37,435 nt of DNA from a virus, in the IMG/VR virus record IMGVR_UViG_3300006919_000019, positions 1 through 37,435 of that record; one strand, 5' to 3'. A program made the position numbers and the translations under genes. Of the stretch, positions 6,365 to 15,432 are shown piece by piece. Positions within the stretch are counted from its first letter, which is position 1. The number at the start of each line of letters is the position of its first letter. The notes under the pieces were generated by a model that saw nothing but the letters and a program-made list of their open reading frames with translations, was not told where the DNA came from and searched no databases.

Positions 6365-7790
6365 CGAAATGGAGATAACATTTACTACGGATTTTGTAGT
6401 AGATGATACATTGAAAATAACAACTGATAATTTTGGTGAAGAATGGACATGGGTATTAACTAGAGGTGCATCTTATGAGGTTAGTTCTGCAATACTACCA
6501 GGAATAACAGGCACATCAACTGCAACACAATTTGAAACAGCTTTTGATTTAGATTTTCCTACTGGTTATGTAACTACACAAGTAGATAATGTTTTAACTA
6601 TACAATCAGAAACAGATGGTGAAGATTTTTTAGGCATAAAGGGAGGCGATGATAATACAGGCGAATTTACAGTAGTATTTACAAATGTGGTAACACCTCC
6701 AACACCAGCCACTATTGATTATGCTTTAATGCGTTCACCATATTATGTAAACATTCCTTTTAACTTTACAACAACAACATCAACTACATTAACATTATAT
6801 GTTTGGGATGGTGATTTAACAGTAGTTCCTGGTACTGCATCAAGAACACTAACTAAGATAAGACCTACGGTAGATTATGCAGAATTTAATATAGATTTAT
6901 CTAAGTTAATAAGAGAGTTTTTAAATCCAGTACCTAAAGTAATATTAACTTCATCTAGTCAAATAGTAGATGTTTTAGATGATGGTTTAAAATGGGCAAA
7001 ATATACAGCAAGTTATACTGATCCTTCTGAAATTATACCAGACATAGAAGGCACGCTATCAGCTATTGATGGTTATGGCTATATGCAAGAGGGCGTTAAT
7101 CCTGATGTACCAACATCTAAAGTATTAACTAATTGCGCTAATCGTAAAGTATCAAGGGATGGTTTTATATTGTTTCCTTATTTAAACGAGGGTACAATTA
7201 CGAGTATAGAAGTTGATAGTGAAACAGGCGAAATAAACGACACATTAACAATGACTACTTCAGATGAAAGTACTGATGCATTGCAATATATTAGTATAGA
7301 TGTTTCGACAGTTACAACAGATGAATACATAACAGTAACAACCAAACCAAATGATGATGCTTTTGTTTTTGAAATTATCGATGAATGTAAATTTTCTCCA
7401 GTTAGTGTTGTGTTTTTAAATAAATATGGTGCTTATGATGTTATCACAATGTTCAAGAAAAGAACAGATGAACTAAGTGTTAAGAGTGAGGATTTTAAAA
7501 ACAATTATATTTCTGGTGGTACTTACGACATAGCAAAACATCAGATTCAAAAACTAAATGTAATAGGCAATGATACTGTAAGTGTTAATAGTGGTTATAT
7601 TAATGAGGCTGAAAACACACTATATAAAGAATTGGTATTAAGTGAAAAGGTATTCTTTTATGAGAATGATTCATTTGTACCAGTAAATGTAGATACTAAA
7701 ACGTTTAAGCCACTAACTAGAACTAATGACAGATTAGTAAAGTATAATATTGATTTTAGTTATGCTTACAATACGATAAATAATATTTAA
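6351..7790 (+). CDS. Large structural tail protein
   Basis: This protein has 479 residues, is rich in Thr, Asp and Val, and is predicted to be all-beta with no cysteine clusters or membrane segments. The first 120 residues look like a separate beta domain (GEEWTWVLTRG to EFTVVFTNVV) followed by a TPPTPAT linker. The remainder includes VSVVFLNKYGAYDVITMFKK and a C-terminal strand pattern that I associate with tail proteins of flavobacterial phages. It overlaps its upstream neighbour by 14 bases, and its stop overlaps the next start as TAATG. A second ATG at 6369 is possible. The exact role (tail tip or sheath-like layer) is not visible. Confidence 0.55.
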   Translation: MPTYSEMEITFTTDFVVDDTLKITTDNFGEEWTWVLTRGASYEVSSAILPGITGTSTATQFETAFDLDFPTGYVTTQVDNVLTIQSETDGEDFLGIKGGDDNTGEFTVVFTNVVTPPTPATIDYALMRSPYYVNIPFNFTTTTSTTLTLYVWDGDLTVVPGTASRTLTKIRPTVDYAEFNIDLSKLIREFLNPVPKVILTSSSQIVDVLDDGLKWAKYTASYTDPSEIIPDIEGTLSAIDGYGYMQEGVNPDVPTSKVLTNCANRKVSRDGFILFPYLNEGTITSIEVDSETGEINDTLTMTTSDESTDALQYISIDVSTVTTDEYITVTTKPNDDAFVFEIIDECKFSPVSVVFLNKYGAYDVITMFKKRTDELSVKSEDFKNNYISGGTYDIAKHQIQKLNVIGNDTVSVNSGYINEAENTLYKELVLSEKVFFYENDSFVPVNVDTKTFKPLTRTNDRLVKYNIDFSYAYNTINNI

Positions 7791-10162
7791 TGGCGGTAGA
7801 TATTTTCTTAGAAGGGCAACGTTTAGACACGTTTGGCAAAGATGAAAACATAGAGGTTACTTCAGCGGTTCAAGATGTAAAAGATATATCTAAAATTCGT
7901 GGTGACTTTTCGCAAAGCTTCACTTTACCTGCCAGTAAGAGAAATAACGGTTTATTTGCTCATTATTATAATTCTGATATTGATGGTGGTTTTTTTGATG
8001 CAAGAGTAAGAAAAACGTGTACTATTGATGTAGATACTTTAGATTTTAAGCGTGGTAAACTACAATTAGTAAACGTTGTTATAAAAGAAAACCAACCAGC
8101 ATTTTATAAGGTTGTTTTTTATGGTAATACAATCAAGGTAAAAGATTTAATAGGAGAAGATAAATTAAAAGATTTAGATTGGTTAGATAATTTCAATCAC
8201 GATTATACAGCAGCGAATGTTAAAATTGGATTAACTACTGGCTTAGATTTTACAGTTGATTCTGTTAGTTATACTAAAGCTGTTTGCTATCCTTTAGTAT
8301 CTTATAAAAGGCAGTTCTATTACAATAGTGATGTAAGTGATACAACAGCAACGGACACGCTTGTAAATATAGCGTATGATGCAGGAAGAACAGATGGTAT
8401 AGGTTTTGGCGAATTAAGACCAGCGATACAAGTTAAGTTAATTATACAGGCTATTACAGAAAAGTATGGTTTAACATTTAGTGGTACTTTCTTTGATGAA
8501 ACTAAGTTTTCAGAATTGTATATGAATGTAAACAATACTAAAGATGATTTATCAAATGGTTTAAAAGTTTATGAAGAACTAAGTGGCACTCAACCTTTTA
8601 TAGATGCTACAAGGGATAGATATATATATTTTACAACAGTAACACCAAAAGCAGGTTTTGGAAGTGTAGATTATAAAATAAGATTAACAATAAATGGAAC
8701 GGTTGGTTATGAAAGCAGTGTGTGGTTGCAAGGCACAAAAACTAAAAACACATCAGAAATACAATTTTCTGAAAATTATGATGTAAAGGCTGAAGTAATA
8801 ACAGAAGAAGATTTTGAATTTGATGCTACAACTAGACTTGAATACAGATATAACACTATACCAAGGGTTACGGTGGTGGTTTTTTCAAATAGTCAAACAA
8901 ATCAAGTAATAGACTTAGATACAATTATAACAACATCGTTTAAGGATATAAAAGTATATGATTTTTTAACATCTATTTTTAGAATGTTTAACCTGGTTGT
9001 AGTTCCTGATGGTGACAATCTATATGTACAAGATTTACAGAGTTGGTATGCTGAAGGTCAAATATACGATGTTACAAAATACATAGACACTAAACAAGTT
9101 ACGGTTAGTAGAGGCAAGATTTTAAACCAAATCAATTTTAAGTTTAAAGATAGTAAGCAAATATTAGCAGATTTTTATGCACAAGAAAACGGTGTTTATT
9201 ATGGCAACTTAGAACAAAAATTATATGATGCAGATGGTGAGCTGCTAAGCGGTGACAAACTAGATATAGAAGTAATATTTGAGCAACCAATATTTGAAAG
9301 GTTAAACGATACTATTGATAATAGCCAAATAGAATTATTGTATGGTTTAATGTTAAATGATAGTTCTAGTCCTTTTGTTGGAGAACCTTTTTTAATGTAT
9401 TTACCTAGTGTTTCAGTATCAGGAAACACATTAGGTTTTAAAGGTGCTACTTATGAAGAATTAAGTGGCAATGTATTAATGCCTTCTCATAGTATAGAGT
9501 ATGACACAGATAGTTTTAATATCAATTTTAATGCAGAAATAAACGAGTTCACAAGTCAAGTATTTACAGATACGATTTATAATTGGGGTTTTAGTGATTA
9601 CATAGGTGATATTTTCAGTATTAAAAGAAGAATTTATGACTATGAGGCGATATTACCTAATTGGTTATTAAACAAACTAAAGTTAAATGATAGGCTAGTA
9701 ATAAACGATAAACGTTATTTAATAAACACAGTAAAGAGTAATATAGTAAATAGAAAAGATAAGTTAGAGTTAATCAATGATATTTATAGCGCACCATTAG
9801 CATCAGATTCATTAAACAGTAGTTTGTGGACACCAACAAGTAGAACATTAACAGGTGATGCAGTAAGTAGTGATTCAAGATATATAGGATTAGCAACAGC
9901 AGTTTTATCATTAGTAGATACTGGTTATGGAACATCATGGGTAACAATAACAGGAAGTGTAACAGGTGTTATAAATACAATAACATTTGATTTAGCAACG
10001 AACACTACAGGAGCATTAAGAACAGCACAAATAAAAGCAACGGATGGTGTAAACGATCCTAAATTTACAATAACACAAAACGCAATACCACAGGGAGCAT
10101 TAAATTTTGCTGATCCTGCTAATAGTGGATTAATAAATACAATTTTAATAACAAAATCTTAA
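7790..10162 (+). CDS. Baseplate / tail-tip protein with C-terminal BACON-like domain
   Basis: This protein has 790 residues. It starts MAVDIFLEGQRLDTFGKDEN and continues with DISKIRGDFSQSFTLPASKR, a pattern I know from large tail proteins of Bacteroidota phages that likely form the distal tail. The middle (about 380-680) is a repetitive beta-rich region. The last roughly 100 residues have the BACON-type pattern, with YGTSWVTITG, LATNTTGALRTAQIKATDG and KFTITQNA. BACON domains are common in Bacteroidota glycan-binding proteins, so I infer a surface-contact function for this end. It starts by TAATG coupling. Confidence 0.65.
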   Translation: MAVDIFLEGQRLDTFGKDENIEVTSAVQDVKDISKIRGDFSQSFTLPASKRNNGLFAHYYNSDIDGGFFDARVRKTCTIDVDTLDFKRGKLQLVNVVIKENQPAFYKVVFYGNTIKVKDLIGEDKLKDLDWLDNFNHDYTAANVKIGLTTGLDFTVDSVSYTKAVCYPLVSYKRQFYYNSDVSDTTATDTLVNIAYDAGRTDGIGFGELRPAIQVKLIIQAITEKYGLTFSGTFFDETKFSELYMNVNNTKDDLSNGLKVYEELSGTQPFIDATRDRYIYFTTVTPKAGFGSVDYKIRLTINGTVGYESSVWLQGTKTKNTSEIQFSENYDVKAEVITEEDFEFDATTRLEYRYNTIPRVTVVVFSNSQTNQVIDLDTIITTSFKDIKVYDFLTSIFRMFNLVVVPDGDNLYVQDLQSWYAEGQIYDVTKYIDTKQVTVSRGKILNQINFKFKDSKQILADFYAQENGVYYGNLEQKLYDADGELLSGDKLDIEVIFEQPIFERLNDTIDNSQIELLYGLMLNDSSSPFVGEPFLMYLPSVSVSGNTLGFKGATYEELSGNVLMPSHSIEYDTDSFNINFNAEINEFTSQVFTDTIYNWGFSDYIGDIFSIKRRIYDYEAILPNWLLNKLKLNDRLVINDKRYLINTVKSNIVNRKDKLELINDIYSAPLASDSLNSSLWTPTSRTLTGDAVSSDSRYIGLATAVLSLVDTGYGTSWVTITGSVTGVINTITFDLATNTTGALRTAQIKATDGVNDPKFTITQNAIPQGALNFADPANSGLINTILITKS

Positions 10163-10166
10163 TAAA

Positions 10167-10994
10167 ATGAGCATAAAAGTAAAAGATGCCGATGGCACAG
10201 ATAGATATTATGAAACAAGAGAAACAGGTAACAGTTCAGAACCTTTTCAATCAGTAGTTCCATCTTATAAAATATCAGCAGCAGAAAACGAAATTTTTAA
10301 AACTTACGAAGATAATGTAAGTGTTTGGCAAAAGGGTAAAAGACTTTTGAAATTTGGAGGTAATAAAGATTTAGACACAGGTGTTTCTGAAACTATATGG
10401 AACACAGGAAGTAATGAAACTTATAAAACAGCAAATGATATTGATATAGTAGTTAGTACTTCTGGGGGTGATACACAAGATATTGTTATAGAAGGTCACA
10501 CAATATCCGGAACTGATTTAACTTTTGTAATTCAAACAGCAACATTAAATGGAACAACTAACGTTCCATTAACAACACCTTTAGCTAGAGTTAATAGACT
10601 TTATAATGATAGTGGAACTGATTTTGTAGGTGATATTACAGTAGAAGATAATGGTACAAGTACTCATTTAACAGTATTTGGCACAGCAGGAGAAAACCAA
10701 TCCAGAAAATGTGTTACTGCATTATCAAGTCAAGATTATTATATTATAACGCAACTTAGTGGTGGTTTAGTTGGTACTATTTCTGCTAATGTAGTTTTTA
10801 GTTTTCAAACTAGAAAATTAGGAAAGGTATGGAGAACACAAAGATCATTTAGTTCAATAGGTTATACTGAAATTCCATTAGAGCCACCTATAATAGTTCC
10901 ACCAAATCACGATATAAGAATGATAGCAACATCAGACACACCAAATACAGAAGCAGTAGCTGAATTTGCAGGATATTTAGCAATAATAACATAG
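10167..10994 (+). CDS. Structural protein, beta-rich, unknown role
   Basis: This 275-residue protein is almost entirely beta-strand-like. Notable segments are DIDIVVSTSGGDTQDIVIEG, QDYYIITQLSGGLVGTISAN and a C-terminal IIVPPNHDIRMIATSDTPN, which resembles phage receptor-binding or decoration proteins ending in a jelly-roll-like fold. It lies between the tail-tip protein and the tape measure, which suggests a tail-tip or decoration role. I cannot name a family. Confidence 0.55.
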   Translation: MSIKVKDADGTDRYYETRETGNSSEPFQSVVPSYKISAAENEIFKTYEDNVSVWQKGKRLLKFGGNKDLDTGVSETIWNTGSNETYKTANDIDIVVSTSGGDTQDIVIEGHTISGTDLTFVIQTATLNGTTNVPLTTPLARVNRLYNDSGTDFVGDITVEDNGTSTHLTVFGTAGENQSRKCVTALSSQDYYIITQLSGGLVGTISANVVFSFQTRKLGKVWRTQRSFSSIGYTEIPLEPPIIVPPNHDIRMIATSDTPNTEAVAEFAGYLAIIT

Positions 10995-10995
10995 T

Positions 10996-11139
10996 ATGTT
11001 TGATTTAATAATAAAGACATTAGAGATAGGAAAATTAAGAGGTGTATCAAAAGAAATTGATATAGCTAAGGGCGTTAATAAACTACAAACCACATGGAAA
11101 GGTAGTTGGAATCAATATAAAAGAAAGAAAGCATGGTAG
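10996..11139 (+). CDS. Small basic protein before tape measure
   Basis: This 47-residue frame begins MFDLIIKTLEIGKLRGVSKE and ends with a Trp/Lys-rich tail containing TTWKGSWNQYKRKKAW. Its stop overlaps the tape-measure ATG by seven bases. The position and coupling support translation. A small tail-assembly factor is possible; no family is recognised. Confidence 0.6.
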   Translation: MFDLIIKTLEIGKLRGVSKEIDIAKGVNKLQTTWKGSWNQYKRKKAW

Positions 11140-12812
11140 AAACAACTATTAGAATTAAGGTCATAGATGGCGAGGTTCAACTAGGTGCAGAAGAAATAAA
11201 GAAGTTAGGTCGTGCTATTGATGATGTAGAAAAGAAAGCTAAAAAGGTTGGTGGTAAGGTAAAGGAATCAGGAAGCGACATTGAAAAAGGTTTTGGTAAA
11301 GCAGAAGAATCTGTTAGAAATCTAAATGATGGACTTGAAGGCGGTGTTAAAGAAGCTGTTAAATTAACTAAAGCAGTGAAAGTTGGTGGTGCTGCAATGC
11401 GTTCTGCTCTTATTGCAACAGGAATAGGTGCATTTGTAGTTGCTTTAGGGTTTATTGTTTCTAATTGGGATGCTATTGGCGAGGCGTTAGGATTTATAAA
11501 TAAAGACTTAGAACATCAAAAAAGTTTATTAAAAGATAATAATGATTTATTAGATATTCAGCTTGAAAGATTATCTCTACAAAAAGACATACTAAAACTT
11601 CAAGGTGAAAGCACAGAAGATTTAGTAAAACAAGAAAAATTACTTTTAGAAGAAAAGAGAAAAAACATTCTTGCTACAATAGAGAATTTGAAATTAACCA
11701 TTGCAACAGAAGAAGCAAAAGCAAAGGAACTTAAATGGTGGCAACAAATATTCGGAATACCAAAATCATCAGGAAAAATAGATGAAGAAGAAAGGCAAAT
11801 ATTAGCAGATAAAAACGAGGAGTTAGAAAAACAATATAATTTACTTCTTAAAATTGAAAAGCAAGTATTAACGCCAGAAAAAGAGACCAAAGAGAAAAAA
11901 GAGAAAATACCTAAAGAAGAAAAAAATAGAAGTGCTGATATATTACGTGAAGCAGAATTATCTTTATTAGGCGAAAGACAACGTGAAATAAGAGAACGTG
12001 AAGAACGTTTCCAGAATGATTTAAAAGAATTAAAGAAAGCAGGAATAAAAGACCTAACAGCAGTTGAATTAGAATACAGACAAGACTTACTAGCAATAGA
12101 TGAACAATATAGGCCATCTTTAGAAAGTGGTGGTATTGCTGATCCATACAACGAACAAAAAGAAAAAGACGCTTTAAGATTAGAGGCATTAAGAGAAGGC
12201 ACAGAAGAATTTGCAATAGCACAGAATGAACAAATAGATTTAGAGGTTCAAGGTTTAATAAAAAGTGCTGAAATACAAAACAGAAAAACAGAAGACGAAA
12301 AAGCGAATGCAGATGCAAGGGTAAGAATAGCCGAGGCTGAATTTCAGGCTAAACAAATGTTATTAGATGGTATTAGTGGTTCTTTAGATGCAGTTAGTGA
12401 ATTAGTAGGAAGACAAACAGGAGCAGGAAAAGCATTAGCAGTTGCATCAGCTTTAATAGACACTTACGCTTCAATAGCAGGACAATTAAGAGCATTTGCT
12501 GGTGTACCAGTTCCAGGTTATGCAATAGCACAAGCAGTAGCAACAGGGTTGGCAGGTTTTGCAGCGGTTAAAAACATATTAAAAGTAAAAGTACCTTATG
12601 ATAAGGGAGGTGGTTCTGGTTCATTTGCTGGAGGTGGTGGAGCAGGAGCAACAGCAGCACCATCATTTAATGTAGTTGGTACAAGTGGCGTAAATCAATT
12701 AGCACAAACATTAAACCAAGAACAGCAACCAATACAAGCTTTTGTTGTAGGGGGCGATGTTACTAGCCAACAAGAATTTGAAAGAAACGTAGTAGAAACA
12801 AGTAGTATATAA
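11133..12812 (+). CDS. Tail tape measure protein
   Basis: This protein has 559 residues. A hydrophobic segment at about 90-110 (ALIATGIGAFVVALGFIVSN) is followed by long heptad-rich coiled coil from about 125 to 410. After this come GKALAVASALIDTYASIAGQ and a Gly/Ala-rich C-terminus with GFAAVKNILKVKVPYDKGGG. This arrangement is typical of tape measures that set tail length and may form the DNA ejection channel. At about 560 residues it is short, which predicts a short flexible tail (inference). It ends six bases before the convergent minus-strand gene. Confidence 0.8.
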   Translation: MVETTIRIKVIDGEVQLGAEEIKKLGRAIDDVEKKAKKVGGKVKESGSDIEKGFGKAEESVRNLNDGLEGGVKEAVKLTKAVKVGGAAMRSALIATGIGAFVVALGFIVSNWDAIGEALGFINKDLEHQKSLLKDNNDLLDIQLERLSLQKDILKLQGESTEDLVKQEKLLLEEKRKNILATIENLKLTIATEEAKAKELKWWQQIFGIPKSSGKIDEEERQILADKNEELEKQYNLLLKIEKQVLTPEKETKEKKEKIPKEEKNRSADILREAELSLLGERQREIREREERFQNDLKELKKAGIKDLTAVELEYRQDLLAIDEQYRPSLESGGIADPYNEQKEKDALRLEALREGTEEFAIAQNEQIDLEVQGLIKSAEIQNRKTEDEKANADARVRIAEAEFQAKQMLLDGISGSLDAVSELVGRQTGAGKALAVASALIDTYASIAGQLRAFAGVPVPGYAIAQAVATGLAGFAAVKNILKVKVPYDKGGGSGSFAGGGGAGATAAPSFNVVGTSGVNQLAQTLNQEQQPIQAFVVGGDVTSQQEFERNVVETSSI

Positions 12813-12817
12813 ACTAT

Positions 12818-13264
12818 TTATGTAAAATCATAATTAAAACAAATAGAAGAATCAAACAATGCTTTAAATATTTGTATTGGTTCTTCTATGCTTAAACATA
12901 AATTCATAGAATCATCTAATCTTTCATCTTCTAGCGAAATTATTTTTTCATCATTAAAATAATGTTGTCTTTTTACAATTATTTTTGGTCTAGGACTTAT
13001 AAGTGTAGGTGGCTTATCTGCCTCATGCAAACCAAAACAAATAACACCTTTTCTGTCTTCCCAAGTAAAATCATCATCCATAACACTTTTATCTTGTTCT
13101 ATCTTTTTTAGTATAACTTCATCTGTTTTATGTATGTATCTATGATCTAAATTTACCATAGTAGATATTCTGTGTTTATTTGTTATTTCATATTTCATGG
13201 TTTTACAATTTAGTATGTATTTTATATAACCATTATCTATTAATATCTTTTCAAATCTTGTCAT
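12818..13264 (-). CDS. Minus-strand moron, unknown function
   Basis: This is the only convincing gene on the minus strand, a 148-residue soluble protein starting MTRFEKILIDNGYIKYILNC. It contains NLDHRYIHKTDEVILKKIEQ and FTWEDRKGVICFGLHEADKP, a pattern I associate with an uncharacterised protein of flavobacterial phages. I prefer the ATG at 13264 because it is preceded by an A-rich stretch, while the upstream in-frame ATG at 13303 sits in a hairpin arm. Being inverted between tape measure and protease, it is a moron that may be expressed independently, for example to alter host or superinfecting-phage behaviour. That role is inference. Confidence 0.65.
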   Translation of the reverse strand: MTRFEKILIDNGYIKYILNCKTMKYEITNKHRISTMVNLDHRYIHKTDEVILKKIEQDKSVMDDDFTWEDRKGVICFGLHEADKPPTLISPRPKIIVKRQHYFNDEKIISLEDERLDDSMNLCLSIEEPIQIFKALFDSSICFNYDFT

Positions 13265-13284
13265 TTTGTTACTTATTTTTTTAA

Positions 13285-13320
13285 TAAAAAGAAAAAGAGC
13301 CATAAAACTAATTATGACCC
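13285..13320 (-). terminator. Terminator-like hairpin in moron leader (minus strand)
   Basis: On the minus strand, gggtcataa (13320-13312) pairs with ttatggctc (13305-13297) over nine positions with two G-U pairs and a 6-base loop, followed by ttttt-c-ttttt (13296-13285 side). This is a good T-tailed hairpin just before the preferred start at 13264. No minus-strand gene lies upstream of it, so it may attenuate the moron transcript. Confidence 0.5.
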
Positions 13321-13406
13321 TTTAACACCCTAACATAATTCTATTAATCAATTATTTATTCCAACTAAATCCAAGTGCAATGTACAACACATTATTCAAT
13401 TAACAA

Positions 13407-13423
13407 AATAGATTTTATCTATT
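13407..13423. repeat. Operator-like inverted repeat
   Basis: aatagat-ttt-atctatt is a perfect 7-bp inverted repeat with a 3-bp spacer. It lies in the 200-bp space between the divergent moron and protease genes, just before the tandem late-promoter-like motif. It could be a repressor or activator site; nothing else supports this. Confidence 0.35.
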
Positions 13424-13462
13424 AAAAAGTTGAACACTATAATAAAAAGTTGTTATTATAAT
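13423..13462 (+). promoter_or_regulatory. Late-promoter-like motif C, tandem copy (protease-capsid block)
   Basis: TTGTTATTATAAT (13450-13462) differs from the other copies only at the penultimate base. The upstream CAAAA is degenerate (CACTA at 13435). A second, weaker copy lies just upstream: taaaaagttg occurs at both 13423 and 13444, followed by aacactataat and ttattataat respectively. The motif ends two bases before the ATG at 13465. Confidence 0.5.
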
Positions 13463-13464
13463 GT

Positions 13465-14406
13465 ATGAAAGTATATGAGGCAATTTACAAAGAAGGTGAA
13501 AACGAAGGAGTTTACGCACTTTCAGTAGTAGAAAATCCAGCAATGGAAGACATGTGGATAGCACTTGCTGAACACCCACAAAAAATAGAATTAGCACAAG
13601 TAAACGAAGAAAAGCGTTTATTACTTGGTGCTGCTCTTATTCCCAACAAAAGAATTTATAGAAATATAGATGGTAATGAGTTTGAAATGTTTTTCACAGC
13701 AGAAACAATTGAAAAACTTGCTCATTCATTTATGAGAAACCAAAACAACAATAATTCTAGTTTAGAACATGAACTAAAATTAGAGGGAATGAGTGTTGTT
13801 GAGGCGTGGACAGTTGAAAACCCTGAAACAGATAAAAGTGCTAATTATGGTAAAACATATCCTAAAGGCACATGGGTAACGATGATGAAAGTTGAAAACG
13901 AAGATATGTGGAGTAAAGTGAAGAATGGAGAAATTAAAGGTTTTTCTATCGATGCTTTATTAGGATTGGAACAAGTACAATTAAAAACAAATATAAACAA
14001 CATGAATGAAGAAGTAAAAAAATCAATAGTGCAAGAAGTACTAGATGGTGTTAAGGCTCTTTTTTCTGCTAAAGAAGAAACTCCAGAAGTTGAGAACATA
14101 GAAGTTCAACCAGAAGCGGTTACTGAAGTAGTAGAAGAATTTGACAAAGAAGCATTTATGGCTGAAGTTATTGAAACTGTTAAAACTGAATTTTCAGCAC
14201 AAGCAGATGAAAGGCTAGAGGCTGTTAAATTAGAATTATCTACTAAAATAGATGAATTAACAAAAGAGAACGAAACTCTTAAAATCGAATTAAACAAACA
14301 ACCAGAAGTTGAAAGTGTTAAACTTAACCAACATGAAGAAGCTAAACCTAGAGTAATGGTAGGTAGAACTATTCATGAAAGAGTTATGAACGCAATAAAC
14401 GGATAA
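13465..14406 (+). CDS. Prohead protease (XkdF-type) fused to scaffold
   Basis: This protein has 313 residues. Residues about 50-165 match the XkdF-type phage serine protease pattern: LLLGAALIPNKRIYRN, SSLEHELK (His102), VVEAWTVENP, KGTWVTMMKV and IKGFSIDA (Ser161). His102 and Ser161 are candidates for the catalytic pair. Residues about 185-300 are acidic and helical (EVVEEFDKEAFMAEVIETVK, then a coiled coil), as in a scaffold domain that is removed after assembly. It lies directly before the major capsid gene, the normal arrangement. It follows motif C. Confidence 0.85.
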   Translation: MKVYEAIYKEGENEGVYALSVVENPAMEDMWIALAEHPQKIELAQVNEEKRLLLGAALIPNKRIYRNIDGNEFEMFFTAETIEKLAHSFMRNQNNNNSSLEHELKLEGMSVVEAWTVENPETDKSANYGKTYPKGTWVTMMKVENEDMWSKVKNGEIKGFSIDALLGLEQVQLKTNINNMNEEVKKSIVQEVLDGVKALFSAKEETPEVENIEVQPEAVTEVVEEFDKEAFMAEVIETVKTEFSAQADERLEAVKLELSTKIDELTKENETLKIELNKQPEVESVKLNQHEEAKPRVMVGRTIHERVMNAING

Positions 14407-14419
14407 ATCAAAAATTAAA

Positions 14420-15352
14420 ATGGAAAACAAAAAAATTGAATTAGCCACGACTGAAACTATTTCTAGCAACTATAGCGGTGCTGATAGCTCTAGATTTATC
14501 TCGGCAGCGTTATTAGCACCAACTACAATCACAAATGGTGGTGTGGAAGTTATCGAAAATGTACCTTACAAATGGAATGTACCAAATGTAAATTTATCAG
14601 GAATTGTACAAGATGCAACTTGTGACTTTACTCCAGGTGGTACTTTAACAGTAGCGGATCGTGTTCTTACAACTGAAAAGTTTGAGGTAAACATTAAATT
14701 ATGTAAAAAGACTTACAGACCAGTTTGGCAGTCTATGTACAAAAGTGGCCGTTTCACAGGTTCTTTTGAATCTTATTTAGCTGGATTAGCAGCAGCAAAC
14801 GTTGCAGCATCAAGAGAAACGGTAATATGGCAAGGAACTAACGGAACAGGTGGAGAGTTTGAAGGTATTGAAGGTCTTTTGACAGTAGATGCAGCTTTAC
14901 CAGCAGCAAATGAAGTAACAGGAACAACTTTAACAGCAGGAAATATTATTGCTGAATTAGGGAAGGTTAAAGCAGCAGCTCCAAACGCTATTTATAACAT
15001 GCCTGGTTTTGCTATTAGAGTATCAACAGCAGCAATGAAATTTTATATTACTGCACAAGCAGCATTAGGTGCTTACGATGCTTTTCACGAAAGAACAGCA
15101 ACAGCTAACTTTGAAGGAATACCGTTAATTGAGTGTTCTGGATTATCTGATGATGTTATGATTGCAACAGGTTCAAACGTACTTTGGTATGGTATTGAAG
15201 ATTTAGCATTGAGTGGAAACGTAAGATTGTTAGACCAATCAATGAATGATGGTTCTGATAATGTACATGTTGTTATGGAATGGGGAGATGGCGTCCAGTA
15301 CGGAAATGTGAGCGATATAATTACGTATGGCATCGTTAATGCAGCCAACTAA
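14420..15352 (+). CDS. Major capsid protein (HK97 fold)
   Basis: This protein has 310 residues. Its position directly after the protease/scaffold gene and its sequence features support an HK97-type capsid subunit: an N-terminal arm, an acidic beta-rich domain around TLTVADRVLTTEKFEVNIKL, an E-loop-like region, a long helix (SYLAGLAAANVAASRETVIW) and a C-terminal domain with NVHVVMEWGDGVQYGNVS. The last strand region is typical of capsid proteins of this phage group. A strong terminator follows the gene 24 bases downstream. Confidence 0.8.
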   Translation: MENKKIELATTETISSNYSGADSSRFISAALLAPTTITNGGVEVIENVPYKWNVPNVNLSGIVQDATCDFTPGGTLTVADRVLTTEKFEVNIKLCKKTYRPVWQSMYKSGRFTGSFESYLAGLAAANVAASRETVIWQGTNGTGGEFEGIEGLLTVDAALPAANEVTGTTLTAGNIIAELGKVKAAAPNAIYNMPGFAIRVSTAAMKFYITAQAALGAYDAFHERTATANFEGIPLIECSGLSDDVMIATGSNVLWYGIEDLALSGNVRLLDQSMNDGSDNVHVVMEWGDGVQYGNVSDIITYGIVNAAN

Positions 15353-15375
15353 GAATAATTAATTAACTAATAAAT

Positions 15376-15413
15376 AAGGGTAGTCTAGTGATATGCTATT
15401 CTACCCTTTTTTT
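15376..15413 (+). terminator. Terminator after major capsid gene
   Basis: aagggtag (15376-15383) pairs with ctaccctt (15401-15408) as a perfect 8-bp stem with a 17-base loop, followed by a run of T to 15413. It would end or attenuate transcripts of the protease-capsid unit. Confidence 0.8.
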
Positions 15414-15432
15414 ATAAAAAACAAATAATAAT

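Noticed and set aside
11600-12318. Long minus-strand frames opposite the tape measure gene (200 and 135 codons)
   Set aside because: They are Ser/Phe/Leu-rich shadows of the coiled-coil tape measure, a common effect of Lys/Glu codons read in reverse; there is no start context or family match.
13265-13303. Upstream ATG (13303) for the minus-strand moron
   Set aside because: It lies in the hairpin arm and adds a hydrophobic, low-confidence leader; the ATG at 13264 has an A-rich upstream context and a better N-terminus.
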